Origin: Bacteroidota bacterium
Lineage (GTDB): Bacteria; Bacteroidota; Bacteroidia; J057; JAJTIE01
DNA length: 64,000 nt
Direction of reading: 5' to 3'
Assembly (NCBI GenBank): GCA_021300195.1
Contig: JAJTIE010000001.1
Span: 1-64,000 of the forward strand
Every line of letters starts with the position of its first letter. Within the stretch, counting starts at the first letter, position 1. The notes beneath the pieces are model-generated. The model saw only the letters and a program-made list of their open reading frames with translations. It did no database searches and was not told where the DNA came from. The position numbers were made by a program, and so were the translations under genes. Shown here one piece after another: positions 8,362 through 18,221 of the stretch.

Positions 8362-9846
8362 ATGAAACAACTGATCCAACGCAGAAACCTGATTAGCCTG
8401 GGCGCAGGTGCCTTGGGCGGTCTGCTTATGCTGGCCCTGTACAGCTGGGCCTTTGGCCCCGGTTCTCCCCGAACGATTAGCGAAATGCAGCTGGCTGCCC
8501 AGCTGCAAAACGTGGCCGACATGCCCAGTGCACCCACCAACTTCAAGGCGGCATCGGCCCTGGCCATGCCCGCTGTGGTGCACATTAAGAGCACCGCTGG
8601 CCAAGAGCCCGGCGCCAGGGGCCCCGAGGGGTCGCAGCGCATGCCGGAGGGCATGGAGGAATTTCATCGTTTCTTTGGCATGCCCGATATGCCCCAGGGC
8701 CCCCGCATGGGCACCGGTAGTGGGGTGATACTGACCGAGGACGGGTATATTGTGACCAACAACCACGTGATAGCCGATGCAGACAAGGTGGAAGTAACCC
8801 TGTTTGACAACCAAACCTTCCCGGCCCGGGTTATTGGCACCGACCCCAGCACCGACCTGGCCCTGCTGAAGATAGATGCCCAGGCACTCACCTTTCTGCC
8901 ATTTGGCGACAGTGATGCCCTGGAGGTGGGCGAGTGGGTGCTGGCCGTGGGCAACCCCTTCAACCTGACCAGCACCGTAACAGCCGGCATTGTGAGCGCC
9001 AAGGGCCGCAACCTGGGTATTGTGGAGGACAAATACCGCATCGAGAGCTTTATACAAACCGATGCTGCCGTGAACCCCGGAAACAGCGGGGGGGCACTGG
9101 TAACCACCGAGGGTAAGCTGGTAGGCATCAATACCGCCATAGCTACGCGCACGGGTTCCTACAGCGGCTACAGCTTTGCCGTACCGGTTACCATCGTGCG
9201 GAAGGTGGTAGACGACCTGATGCAGTACGGAACCGTGCAGCGCGCATTCCTGGGTGTGCAGATACGCGACGTGGATGCAGCACTGGCCCAGGCCGAGGAC
9301 CTGGCAAGCACCCGGGGAGTCTATGTACAGGAGGTGAATGATGGCAGCGCCGCCGATGCCGCCGGGATAAAGGCCGGTGATGTAGTGATTGCCGTAGACG
9401 GACACCCCATAAAGACCAGCAGCGAGCTACAGGAAACCATTGGCCGGCACCGCCCGGGAGACAAGGTAGGCCTGAAGCTGATGCGCGGAAAGACGGAGAA
9501 AGACCTGACGGTTATCCTGAAAAACCAGAGCGGCACCACCCAGCTGGTAAAGAAGGAAGCAACCAAGGGGCTGCAGTGGCTAGGGGCCGACTTTGCCCCC
9601 CTGGACGGCGACGATAAAAAACGGCTGGGCCTGGACCATGGTGTAAGGGTGCAGAAACTAACTGCCGGAAAGCTGCGCTACAAGGGCATCCGCGAGGGTT
9701 TTGTGATCACCGAGGTGAACCGCAGGCCGGTGCATACGGCAGACGACATACAGCAGCAGCTACAGGGCCTGGAGGCCGGCGCACTGGTAACTATAGAGGG
9801 ATACTACACCAAGGGAGAAAAAGAGGTGTACAGCTTCTATTTCTAA
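8362..9846 (+). CDS. degP: HtrA/DegP-family periplasmic serine protease
   Basis: A 494-residue Do-type protease and chaperone for misfolded envelope proteins. An N-terminal hydrophobic segment (about residues 9-28) acts as an anchor or signal. The trypsin-like domain has the full triad: H135 (in TNNHV), D165 (in TDLALLKI) and S242 (in GNSGG). Two PDZ domains follow, about residues 285-375 and 410-490, the second more divergent. Architecture and length match DegP/DegQ. A 260-bp divergent intergenic region separates it from the J-domain gene. A strong terminator follows at 9875-9915. Confidence 0.94.
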   Translation: MKQLIQRRNLISLGAGALGGLLMLALYSWAFGPGSPRTISEMQLAAQLQNVADMPSAPTNFKAASALAMPAVVHIKSTAGQEPGARGPEGSQRMPEGMEEFHRFFGMPDMPQGPRMGTGSGVILTEDGYIVTNNHVIADADKVEVTLFDNQTFPARVIGTDPSTDLALLKIDAQALTFLPFGDSDALEVGEWVLAVGNPFNLTSTVTAGIVSAKGRNLGIVEDKYRIESFIQTDAAVNPGNSGGALVTTEGKLVGINTAIATRTGSYSGYSFAVPVTIVRKVVDDLMQYGTVQRAFLGVQIRDVDAALAQAEDLASTRGVYVQEVNDGSAADAAGIKAGDVVIAVDGHPIKTSSELQETIGRHRPGDKVGLKLMRGKTEKDLTVILKNQSGTTQLVKKEATKGLQWLGADFAPLDGDDKKRLGLDHGVRVQKLTAGKLRYKGIREGFVITEVNRRPVHTADDIQQQLQGLEAGALVTIEGYYTKGEKEVYSFYF

Positions 9847-9874
9847 TAGCCCTCAGTAGGTAGTGCAGAGAATG

Positions 9875-9915
9875 AGCCGCAAGCCATCTTGACCGATGCG
9901 TTTGCGGCTTTTTTT
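9875..9915 (+). terminator. Terminator after degP
   Basis: The stem AGCCGCAA (9875-9882) / TTGCGGCT (9902-9909) has a 19-nt loop and is followed by a T7 run. It lies 29 bp after the protease stop. Confidence 0.75.
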
Positions 9916-10097
9916 GTCTACGTCCCGGTTTCTGACAAAAATCATGGTTTGGGGCGGCAGCACCTCCCATCTTTCGGACGTGGCTGCCAGGTGTGCCATT
10001 GGGCCGCTTCGCCAGTCTTTCGGGTGTCTCTTTTGGGTAGTAGGCACTCAGTCAGGTATTGTGTTGAGCACGGAGTGAGCAACTCCGTGCTTTTTTT
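9916..10097 (+). ncRNA. Possible small structured RNA between two terminators (unidentified)
   Basis: About 150 bp lie between the degP terminator and a second strong terminator at 10068-10097. No convincing protein frame fills it. Several short pairings are visible, for example GGCAGC near 9957 with GCTGCC near 9986, and the repeated string TCTTTCGG. No consensus promoter could be found at its 5' edge. I do not recognise a known RNA family (not the SRP RNA core, not TPP). It may equally be the leader of the downstream permease gene carrying an attenuator. Confidence 0.25.
10068..10097 (+). terminator. Terminator or attenuator upstream of the TSUP permease gene
   Basis: The stem GCACGGAG (10068-10075) / CTCCGTGC (10083-10090) has a 7-nt loop and ends in T7. 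It lies 28 bp before the ATG of the next gene, so it either ends a small transcript or acts as an attenuator. Confidence 0.75.
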
Positions 10098-10125
10098 CTG
10101 CATCTTGTGGATCTATCCGCTACGT

Positions 10126-10866
10126 ATGCATACGGTGCTCTTGCTACTGCTGGCCTTGGTTTCCGAGGTGCTGGGCACCCTGGCGGGTTTTGGCAGCAGT
10201 ACTTTTTTTGTGCCACTGGCCCATTATCTGGTCGATTTTCAGACTGTGCTGGCCATCACAGCCGTGCTGCATGTGTTTAGCAACGCTGCCAAGCTGCTGC
10301 TGTTTCGCAAGGATGCCAACTGGCGGCTGGCCCTACTGTTTGTAGGGCCGGGCCTGCTGCTGGTGGTGCTTGGTGCCTGGCTAAGCCAGTACCTGGATGT
10401 TTCGCTCTTCGAGCTTCTGCTGGGTGTACTGCTGGCTAGCTATGCGGGTGCGCAGCTGCTGGGCATTGGCTCCAGCTACAGGCTGCAGCCCCGCACAGGC
10501 ACAGCCCTGGTGGCGGGGGGCATTGCCGGCTTTGTTACGGGCCTGCTGGGCACTGGCGGGGCCATACGTGCTGCAGGTTTGCTCGCTTTTCCGCTAAACA
10601 AGGCAACCTTTGTTGCCACCAGTGCGCTGGCCGATTTTTTTACCGACAGTGGGCGGGCCGTTGTGTACCTGTACCAGGGCTACCTGCGCCCCGAGTTCTA
10701 TGTGCTGGTGCCGCTGCTCCTGGTTATTGGTATAGTGGGCAGCTGGCTGGGGCGCATTCTGCTTCGGCGTGTGCCCGAGGCGCGTTTTCGCATCTGGGTA
10801 CGCCTGCTGCTGCTGGGCATTGGCCTCTCCATGGTTGTTCGCAGTGTGCTAGGCTGGCTGGGCTAG
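10126..10866 (+). CDS. TauE/SafE (TSUP) family membrane permease
   Basis: A 246-residue protein made almost wholly of hydrophobic segments (about seven to eight), in the two-repeat style of the TSUP family, which exports sulfite, sulfoacetate and similar anions. The glycine-rich stretch in the first repeat (EVLGTLAGFGSS) and its counterpart in the second (FVTGLLGTGGAIRAAGLL) match the family. The open frame extends back to 9889 but would run through two terminators; ATG 10126 (MHTVLLLLLALVSEV) is the sensible start. Substrate is not predictable. It converges with the CAP-domain gene, 13 bp apart. Confidence 0.88.
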   Translation: MHTVLLLLLALVSEVLGTLAGFGSSTFFVPLAHYLVDFQTVLAITAVLHVFSNAAKLLLFRKDANWRLALLFVGPGLLLVVLGAWLSQYLDVSLFELLLGVLLASYAGAQLLGIGSSYRLQPRTGTALVAGGIAGFVTGLLGTGGAIRAAGLLAFPLNKATFVATSALADFFTDSGRAVVYLYQGYLRPEFYVLVPLLLVIGIVGSWLGRILLRRVPEARFRIWVRLLLLGIGLSMVVRSVLGWLG

Positions 10867-10879
10867 CACAGCACCCAGG

Positions 10880-11677
10880 CTACTGCCCAGGTGGGGGCAC
10901 GGCCTGTAGCAGCAGGCCGCCCGAGGTCATCTCCCTGCCCATACCAATCAGGAAACTGTAGCGGCCAGGGCCATAGCTACAGCGAAAGCCGATCCGAAAA
11001 TACTGATCGTACCAGCTGGGGGTCAGGTTTGCCACACCCACATACTTTGCCTGCCTGCCCGGCCGTGGATACGGGTACAGCAGGGCTACCCTAAGCATAT
11101 TGCGCGGAGCCGAAGACAGATAGCGGTAGATAAGGCTGAGGCTATCGCCCACCAGTACCGTGTCTGGTGGCAGGCTGGTTACCAGCTCGGCCAGCAGGGC
11201 CCCGTAGGCCACCGTTACATACACCCCGTCCAGATAGGGCTCCACACCCAGGCCGATGTAGTTGTGGCCAGGGTCTGTCATGTTCTTCCGGTGTTTGCCT
11301 TTTTCGGTCCAGGCCGCCATTACCTTCTGGCACACAGGCGCTGCTCTGCTTCCGTACTCAAAGGCAATGGCCATCCCCACGCTGCCCACTATCTCGGGGT
11401 AGTCGTAGTCCTTTCGCTGCTGGGGGTCTTCGCCGTTTTGGTCTATCAGGCCGAAAAAACGGTACTCGCGCATATTTGCACTATGGCTGCGCGCCAGCTC
11501 ATCCAGCAGCGGGTGCCGCTCCAGTGGGGCCACGCCGGCAGCAGTGCGGCGTGCATTGATCTGGCCTAGCAGTAGGGTAGCCAGCGAGTCGGCAGCCAGC
11601 TCCTGTGCCCGCACACCCGCCGGTAGGCCCAGGGCTAGGCACAGCAGGAATAAATAGGTGCGAGAAGGCAGGCTCAT
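10880..11677 (-). CDS. Exported CAP-domain (SCP/PR-1) protein
   Basis: A 265-residue exported protein. Residues 1-25 form a signal peptide (hydrophobic core then GVRAQ). The CAP domain follows, with the conserved histidine in the LARSHSANM helix, the MAAWTEKGKHRKNMTDP region and GHNYIGLGV. The C-terminal 100 residues are beta-rich and unrecognised. Bacterial CAP proteins are poorly understood; some bind lipids or glycans. The frame extends upstream to a GTG at 11806 without a signal peptide, so ATG 11677 is preferred. Confidence 0.85.
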   Translation of the reverse strand: MSLPSRTYLFLLCLALGLPAGVRAQELAADSLATLLLGQINARRTAAGVAPLERHPLLDELARSHSANMREYRFFGLIDQNGEDPQQRKDYDYPEIVGSVGMAIAFEYGSRAAPVCQKVMAAWTEKGKHRKNMTDPGHNYIGLGVEPYLDGVYVTVAYGALLAELVTSLPPDTVLVGDSLSLIYRYLSSAPRNMLRVALLYPYPRPGRQAKYVGVANLTPSWYDQYFRIGFRCSYGPGRYSFLIGMGREMTSGGLLLQAVPPPGQ

Positions 11678-12014
11678 CCGGGTGCCAAAAATACCACTTT
11701 GCCCGTATATCAGTTTCAGGGTATTCTCTGCTCGGGTTTCCATCCATGGTGGCACATTCGTGAGGCAGGCCCGACCATAAAGACCTGCCTCTGCTACTAT
11801 ACCCACCTACAAGTGCTACCGACAGAACATTCCTGCCAGCCTGTATGTCTCCTCCTGTGTACCGATTGCCCAAGACAACTGTCTGAATCGAAAACCCTAT
11901 TGGGGCTGCTATTGGGCCCGTACAGAGAGCCAGGAAACATTTCTTCTTTCTTCTTCAAATCTGGCACAGACTTTGCTAGTTTCAACCCATTCACTAATCC
12001 ATTTTTTTCTTTAC

Positions 12015-12392
12015 ATGAAAAAACTATTTTTTGTTTTTGCCCTGCTGCTAGGCAGCCTGGGCTACGCGCAGGCCCAGAACGGAGTTGTGTACGAGTATGT
12101 ACAGATGTCTACCGTAGAATCAGTAGTGCCTGGGGGTCTGGGCCGCAGCCGCCTCATCACCACCACCACGGAGGGCCAGCTGCAGGAGAAGGAGCTGGAA
12201 AACTTCTTCAGTCTTACGGGTATCAACTTCAAGAACATCCGGAACAACGACAACGTGATAGCCAATCGTATCAACGAGCTGAGCGTTGAGGGTTGGGAGC
12301 TATACCAGATAACCAGTGGCACCTACTCTGCCGAAAATAGCACGGGCCTCTTTATTACTCGCTACCTGTTTCGCCGCCCGGTGAAGAAGTAA
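12015..12392 (+). CDS. Small exported protein of unknown function, DUF4177-like
   Basis: A 125-residue protein with a clear signal peptide (MKKLFFVFALLLGSLGYAQA). The mature part ends in INELSVEGWELYQITSG, then a hydrophobic strand (GLFITRYLFRRP). That arrangement resembles DUF4177-type small alpha/beta proteins, in which a short helix precedes EGWEL. Earlier in-frame starts would spoil the signal peptide. The gene stands alone and is followed by a strong terminator. Function is unknown. Confidence 0.75.
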   Translation: MKKLFFVFALLLGSLGYAQAQNGVVYEYVQMSTVESVVPGGLGRSRLITTTTEGQLQEKELENFFSLTGINFKNIRNNDNVIANRINELSVEGWELYQITSGTYSAENSTGLFITRYLFRRPVKK

Positions 12393-12408
12393 GCATACCA
12401 CACAGACG

Positions 12409-12433
12409 AAAAGGGGCCTTGGCCCCTTTTTTT
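12409..12433 (+). terminator. Terminator after the small exported protein gene
   Basis: AAAAGGGGCC, a TT loop, then GGCCCC and T7: a textbook intrinsic terminator 17 bp after the stop codon. Confidence 0.88.
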
Positions 12434-12662
12434 GTGCGGCAGCTGTGCGAAAAGCAAACCGTGCAAGAGTTGTCCTGCTGTTTTCCTGAATAAACAAAAG
12501 CTGGATGGATAGATTTTGTGTGAACTAGGCTGGATAGAGGGACAGGAAATCACCGGTCTCTATCGCCCAAACAAGGTAAGCCTGAACTACTGATCTGGAT
12601 CACACATTAAACCTTCCTCCCCTCCATCGTCTAAGAGCAAGAAATAATGGGAAAGGTTCCAC

Positions 12663-14900
12663 ATGAATTCCTATCAGGTTAACTGTTTTATATTCACTAT
12701 TCTCGGTGCTCTGCTGTTTTCCAATGGACTAGGACAAAATGCACGACAAATTTCGGGATTTGTTTTGACCGAAACGGGTTCGCCGGTTTATAATGCAAAA
12801 GTGCTGAATGGAGGTACACATGTGCATACGGGTCGGCAGGGAGAATTTGTTTTGACCGGCGTATTAACAGGAGATAGCCTAATCGTAGAGCACCTGTATT
12901 ACAAGAACAAGATTTACGTAGTACTAGCAGAAGACTCGATCATATACATACAACTATCCCAAACTGAATTGATACTAGAAAATATTGAAGTGGAGGCAAA
13001 TCTGGATGCATTGAATAATATGAGCCAGGTTGACTTGAACAACTTTCCGGTGAACTCATCTCAAGACCTACTGAGACTGGTGCCGGGTCTTACTACTGGC
13101 CAGCATGCCGGAGGCGGAAAGGCAGAGCAGATTTTTCTACGCGGTTTTGACGTAGATCACGGTACAGATGTGGCTATATCAACAGACGGATTGCCGGTGA
13201 ACATGGTGTCGCATGCGCATGGCCAGGGCTATGCAGATCTGCATTTCCTGATACCCGAAACAGTGGAAAAGCTAGACTGGGGAAAGGGTCCATACGAGGC
13301 GAGCAAAGGAGATTTTGCAACAGCTGGATATGTAAACTTTTCTACACGCAGGCAGCTAGATAGCTCGCTTATACGTGCAGAAGCGGGGATGTTTGGCCAC
13401 CGGCGTATACTGGCAATGCTAAAGCTGGCAGATAGGAAGGAGGTACAGTCATACCTGGCTACAGAATACCAGGAAGCAGATGGACCCTTCGAGAGCTCGC
13501 AAAACCTGAATCGTATAAATGGATTTGGCAAAATAACCTTTACCCCCTCTCATACAGATCTGATCGGCCTAACGGCTTCCCACTTCTTTAGCAGTTGGGA
13601 TGCCTCGGGCCAGATTCCCCAGCGGGCAATAGATAGTGGTACTATCTCCAGATTTGGCGCAATAGACGATACAGAGGGCGGAATAACCCAGAGATCCCAA
13701 ATAAGCGTTGACCACGACAAGTGGCTATCTGATCACAGCAGAATTTCAAACAAGTTATTTTACACGCACTATAATTTCTTGTTATATTCAAACTTCACAT
13801 TTTATCTGAATGATCCGGTAAATGGTGACCAAATAAGACAAAGGGAGCAAAGAAATATGATTGGAATGCAGAGTGTTTATCAGCATGATCTTAAACTACT
13901 TGGTTTCTCCGTACACACCGAACTGGGGCTGTATCTCAGGCATGACAACGTGAATAACACCGAACTTTCACGTACAAAAAATAGAGATACCACCCTTAGC
14001 AGAATCCAGTATGGAGACATTCGGCAGACTAATTATGCTAGCTATTTTAGTACTAAGCTAACAAGGGGGTGCTGGGTTGTGAGTCCGGCTATACGTGTGG
14101 ATTACCTGGACTTCCTCTACAGGAATGCGCTTGAGCCTACCTATAATCCGAAAAGTAACACAGCAGCCTTGCTGAGCCCTAAGCTGAGCATACTATACTC
14201 TCCCGCTCGGCAGGTTCAGTTATTTTTGAAAGCCGGTAAAGGTTTCCACTCAAACAGTGCTCAAGTGGCTACACAGCAGGATGCAAAGAAGACACTTCCT
14301 GCTGCATACAGTGCGGACCTTGGTTATATCTGGAAGCCTGGTCGCAATCTATTCGTGAGCATGGCGTATTGGCATCTATTTCTTGAGCAAGAATTTGTAT
14401 ACGTAGGAGACGAAGGAATAGTGGAGCCCGCAGGAAAGACTGAACGGCAGGGTGCAGAGTTAGACCTACGTTACCAACCGCTAAGGTGGTTGATTGCCAA
14501 CCTGGATGCCACATATACCTTTGCCCGACTAACGGAAGCTACCACCGGAGAGGACAGAATTCCGCTTGCACCCACATTCACGCTCACCGGAAGTTTGAGT
14601 GCTCGTATGCGCTCTGGTATGTATGCCAGTATAAGGATGCGGAACCTGGCGGATAGACCTGCAAATGAAAAAAACTCGGTGGTGGCCAGGGGCTATACCA
14701 TTTTTGGCCTCTCCGGAGGCTACCAGGCTGCAAGACTGGGCCTAGAGCTGCAAATTGAAAACCTCTTCGACGTAGACTGGAATGAGACCCAGTTTTCAAC
14801 ACTTACTCGCCTAAAGGATGAGACAGAGCCCGTGGAGGAGATTCATTTTACCCCAGGCACGCCCCTTTCAGTTAGGGCGCAGTTGACCTATCGATTTTAG
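12663..14900 (+). CDS. TonB-dependent outer-membrane receptor with CarboxypepD_reg-like N-terminus
   Basis: A 745-residue outer-membrane transporter. A signal peptide (residues 1-25) precedes a carboxypeptidase-regulatory-like domain (about 30-110), a plug (about 125-240, with FLRGFDVDHGTDV and LPVNMVSHAHGQGYADLHF) and a 22-strand-type barrel ending in the usual aromatic residue (TYRF). The plug is histidine-rich (DVDHGTD, VSHAHGQGYADLH), which would suit a metal or metal-complex ligand; that is inference. No SusD partner or ABC genes are adjacent. The gene looks less G+C-rich and has less biased codon use than its neighbours, so it may have been acquired. The 270 bp upstream hold no recognisable riboswitch. 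Confidence 0.9.
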   Translation: MNSYQVNCFIFTILGALLFSNGLGQNARQISGFVLTETGSPVYNAKVLNGGTHVHTGRQGEFVLTGVLTGDSLIVEHLYYKNKIYVVLAEDSIIYIQLSQTELILENIEVEANLDALNNMSQVDLNNFPVNSSQDLLRLVPGLTTGQHAGGGKAEQIFLRGFDVDHGTDVAISTDGLPVNMVSHAHGQGYADLHFLIPETVEKLDWGKGPYEASKGDFATAGYVNFSTRRQLDSSLIRAEAGMFGHRRILAMLKLADRKEVQSYLATEYQEADGPFESSQNLNRINGFGKITFTPSHTDLIGLTASHFFSSWDASGQIPQRAIDSGTISRFGAIDDTEGGITQRSQISVDHDKWLSDHSRISNKLFYTHYNFLLYSNFTFYLNDPVNGDQIRQREQRNMIGMQSVYQHDLKLLGFSVHTELGLYLRHDNVNNTELSRTKNRDTTLSRIQYGDIRQTNYASYFSTKLTRGCWVVSPAIRVDYLDFLYRNALEPTYNPKSNTAALLSPKLSILYSPARQVQLFLKAGKGFHSNSAQVATQQDAKKTLPAAYSADLGYIWKPGRNLFVSMAYWHLFLEQEFVYVGDEGIVEPAGKTERQGAELDLRYQPLRWLIANLDATYTFARLTEATTGEDRIPLAPTFTLTGSLSARMRSGMYASIRMRNLADRPANEKNSVVARGYTIFGLSGGYQAARLGLELQIENLFDVDWNETQFSTLTRLKDETEPVEEIHFTPGTPLSVRAQLTYRF

Positions 14901-14946
14901 CAGATGAAGAACGTTCTATTGGTATTGCGCAATAGCCAGTAGAAGA

Positions 14947-15609
14947 CTAAGCTCTTTCACTTAGTGGATTAAAAAATGAGTCTACTCTTCGCTGAAACTG
15001 TGCCGGATGACCATACCAAAGTTCGTATTCCGCCTCTACGGTTTGGGTAAGCAGGCTGGCTGCACCCAGCACGGTCTGGGGGGCCAGCTGTAGCCGGGGT
15101 AGCAGGGTGCAGCCAGCACCTACAAAGGTGGCCTCGCCCAGCTGGCATTCGGCACCTATGTAGCTTAGCCCCCCCACCTGCACCCCCGCTGCCAGTACAC
15201 AGTCGTGCTCCACTACAGCATTCGGGTGGATGAGGCAGGCATCCCCGCACCGCACACGGCTGTGCACTACTGCCCCGGGCAGTACCACGCAGCCTGCCTG
15301 CAGCCGGGCACTGGCTGCCACCTGCGCCCGGGGATGCACCAGAGCCGGAAACTGGCAGCCCGCTGTAGCCAGGCGGCGCATGAGGGCCAGCCGGGTGGTA
15401 TTGTGCCCAATGCCCAGTACCACCTCGGGTGCTTCTGCGCTTTGCAGGGCATCTTCCTCGCTTAGCACGGGTGTCTTGTCCACCCGCCCGCCCCACAGGC
15501 TGGCATCGGCATCTACAAAGAAATACACACGCTGGGGCCACAGCAGCCGCGCCGCTTCCAGCAGCACGCGCCCGTGCTGGCCCGCCCCGTATAGGTACAG
15601 CGGTTTCAT
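14947..15609 (-). CDS. NeuD/PglD-family sugar O/N-acyltransferase
   Basis: A 220-residue enzyme of the sialic-acid O-acetyltransferase NeuD or bacillosamine PglD type, which transfers acetyl from acetyl-CoA to a sugar. The N-terminal Rossmann-like domain starts LYLYGAGQHGRVLLEAA. The C-terminal half is a left-handed beta-helix of hexapeptide repeats (HPRAQVAASARLQAG through VGAGCTLLPRLQL) containing the catalytic-type histidine region HPNAVVEHDC. The frame is open to 15678, but ATG 15609 (MKPLYLYGAGQHG) gives the family N-terminus. It follows pgk by 70 bp; no surface-sugar cluster is next to it. Confidence 0.85.
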   Translation of the reverse strand: MKPLYLYGAGQHGRVLLEAARLLWPQRVYFFVDADASLWGGRVDKTPVLSEEDALQSAEAPEVVLGIGHNTTRLALMRRLATAGCQFPALVHPRAQVAASARLQAGCVVLPGAVVHSRVRCGDACLIHPNAVVEHDCVLAAGVQVGGLSYIGAECQLGEATFVGAGCTLLPRLQLAPQTVLGAASLLTQTVEAEYELWYGHPAQFQRRVDSFFNPLSERA

Positions 15610-15679
15610 GTGGCAATGGTGGGCTGAAGTACGGCCCTTCTGCGGCCCTGTGCGTAGGACCTGTGCCTGGCTGCGCACA

Positions 15680-16867
15680 TCAGGCGTTCAGGGCTGCTAC
15701 ACCGGGCAGTATTTTTCCCTCCAGGTACTCCAGCAGTGCCCCCCCGCCTGTGCTCACATAGCTTACGGCATCCTCCTTGCCCGCCTGGGCAATGGCCGCC
15801 GCACTGTCTCCGCCGCCCACAATAGTGTATGCGCCCTTTTGGGTAGCTACCGCCAGGGCATCGGCTACTGCGAGGGTGCCCTGGGCAAAGGGCTCCAGCT
15901 CAAATACCCCCATGGGGCCATTCCACAGTACCAGCCTGGCCTGCTCTATGGCTGCCCGATAGGCAGCTATGCTCTCCGGGCCGATATCCAGGCCCATCCA
16001 GCCGTCGGGTATGGCCTCGTTGCTCACCACCCGGTGATTTGCCTCTGCGGCAAAGCGGTCTGCCACCACGCTATCCGTAGGCAGCAGCAGTTTTACCCCC
16101 CTGGCCTTGGCTTTTTCCAGTACCTGCCGTGCCACCTCCAGTTTATCTTCTTCTACCAGGCTGCTGCCTATGGCTTTGCCCTGTGCCTTCAGGAAGGTAT
16201 AGGTCATCCCCCCGCCTATGATGAGGGTATCTACCCGCTCCAGCAGCTGGTCTATCACCAGTATCTTGTCGCTCACCTTGGCTCCGCCCATGATGGCTAC
16301 GTAGGGGTGCTGCACCTGGTTCAGTACGCGCTCGGCATTGGCTACTTCGCTAGCCAGTAGGTCGCCTGCGTATTTTTCTTCAAAAAATTCGGCTACAATG
16401 GCCGTGCTGGCGTGTGCACGGTGGGCCGTACCAAAGGCATCGTTTACATACACGTCTCCGTGCCGTGCCAGCTGGGCTGCAAAGTTGCGGTCGCCCTTGG
16501 TCTCCTCGGGGTGGAAGCGCAGGTTTTCCAGCAGCAGCACCTGGCCCTGCTGCAGGCTGCGGCTAAAGGCCTCGGCCTCGGGGCCTATGCAGTTTGGGGC
16601 AAACAGGATTTCGCGCCACAGCAGGGTGCCCAGGTGGGCCAGCAGGTGCCGGAGGCTGTATTTTTCTTCCGGTCCGTTTTTGGGCCTGCCCAGGTGGCTC
16701 ATCAGCACCAGGCTGCCCCCCTCCTGCAGGATGTGCTGCAGGGTGGGCAGGCTAGCGCGGATGCGTTTGTCATCGGTTATTTCGTACTGGCTGTTCAGGG
16801 GCACATTGAAGTCTACGCGTACCAGTGCCCGTTTGCCTTGCCAGCTGGTTTGGTGGATCGATTTCAT
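15680..16867 (-). CDS. pgk: Phosphoglycerate kinase
   Basis: Converts 1,3-bisphosphoglycerate and ADP to 3-phosphoglycerate and ATP in glycolysis. At 395 residues it has the normal length. The N-terminal RVDFNVPLN substrate-binding motif, SHLGRP, the GGAKVSDKI region and the C-terminal nucleotide-binding GGGDSAAA motif are all present. It lies downstream of gap on the same strand, the common pairing, but a strong hairpin terminator sits between them, so its expression may depend on read-through or its own promoter. Confidence 0.97.
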   Translation of the reverse strand: MKSIHQTSWQGKRALVRVDFNVPLNSQYEITDDKRIRASLPTLQHILQEGGSLVLMSHLGRPKNGPEEKYSLRHLLAHLGTLLWREILFAPNCIGPEAEAFSRSLQQGQVLLLENLRFHPEETKGDRNFAAQLARHGDVYVNDAFGTAHRAHASTAIVAEFFEEKYAGDLLASEVANAERVLNQVQHPYVAIMGGAKVSDKILVIDQLLERVDTLIIGGGMTYTFLKAQGKAIGSSLVEEDKLEVARQVLEKAKARGVKLLLPTDSVVADRFAAEANHRVVSNEAIPDGWMGLDIGPESIAAYRAAIEQARLVLWNGPMGVFELEPFAQGTLAVADALAVATQKGAYTIVGGGDSAAAIAQAGKEDAVSYVSTGGGALLEYLEGKILPGVAALNA

Positions 16868-16901
16868 GAAAGTAGGGGGTAGGGGGAGAATGGGTCTACA
16901 T

Positions 16902-16927
16902 AAAAAAAGGGCGGAGTATCCGCCCTT
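16902..16927 (-). terminator. Terminator between gap and pgk
   Basis: Read on the minus strand, the stem GGGCGGA/TCCGCCC with a 3-nt loop is followed by T7 (A7 on the plus strand, 16902-16908). It lies 19 bp after the gap stop and 35 bp before the pgk start. Confidence 0.8.
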
Positions 16928-16945
16928 GTGTTTCGCACTGCAGGT

Positions 16946-17971
<1,026 letters not shown>

Positions 17972-18008
17972 TTAAAAAAGATAGGGTTTGCTAAATCGAA
18001 ATTAGCTG

Positions 18009-18016
18009 CAAAGGTA
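18009..18016 (-). promoter_or_regulatory. -7 box of the gap promoter
   Basis: TACCTTTG on the minus strand matches the TAnnTTTG consensus exactly and is placed about 45 nt before the gap start codon. No clear TTG is seen at the -33 position. Confidence 0.5.
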
Positions 18017-18077
18017 CGAAATATCCCAGGCTGGTGCCAGCTTTTTTGCCGTGTACGGCGGTGTGTGCGGCGGCGGG

Positions 18078-18203
18078 CTAGCTCCGCTCGGGGTGCAAGC
18101 GGCGGTATAGGGCAATGGTTTCCTTCAGGGCGGCTATCTCGGCATAGCGGGCGGCCAGCAGCTGCTCGTATAGGGCCTGATTGTACGGGCTTTGCTGTTG
18201 CAA
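18078..18203 (-). pseudogene. Truncated 3' end of an unidentified gene beside the reverse transcriptase gene
   Basis: Immediately 3' of the reverse transcriptase gene, one frame encodes 41 residues (LQQQSPYNQALYEQ to LHPERS, stop 18078) with the G+C-rich codon use of the host. It forms a strongly amphipathic helix of the kind found at the C-terminus of coiled-coil or dimeric regulatory proteins. The frame is closed upstream by TGA at 18204-18206 and has no ATG. I interpret it as the tail of a resident gene whose front part was lost when the A+T-rich reverse transcriptase segment arrived. A short TTG-started protein is the alternative. The original function cannot be read from so little sequence. 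Confidence 0.45.
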
Positions 18204-18221
18204 TCACTTTAGACATGATCA

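Noticed and set aside
12580-12610. CTGATCTGGATCA string resembling part of a TPP riboswitch
   Set aside because: The other required TPP elements (CTGAGA, ACCC pairing, the GCGTAGGGA end) are absent, and the downstream gene is a TonB receptor without thiamin context.
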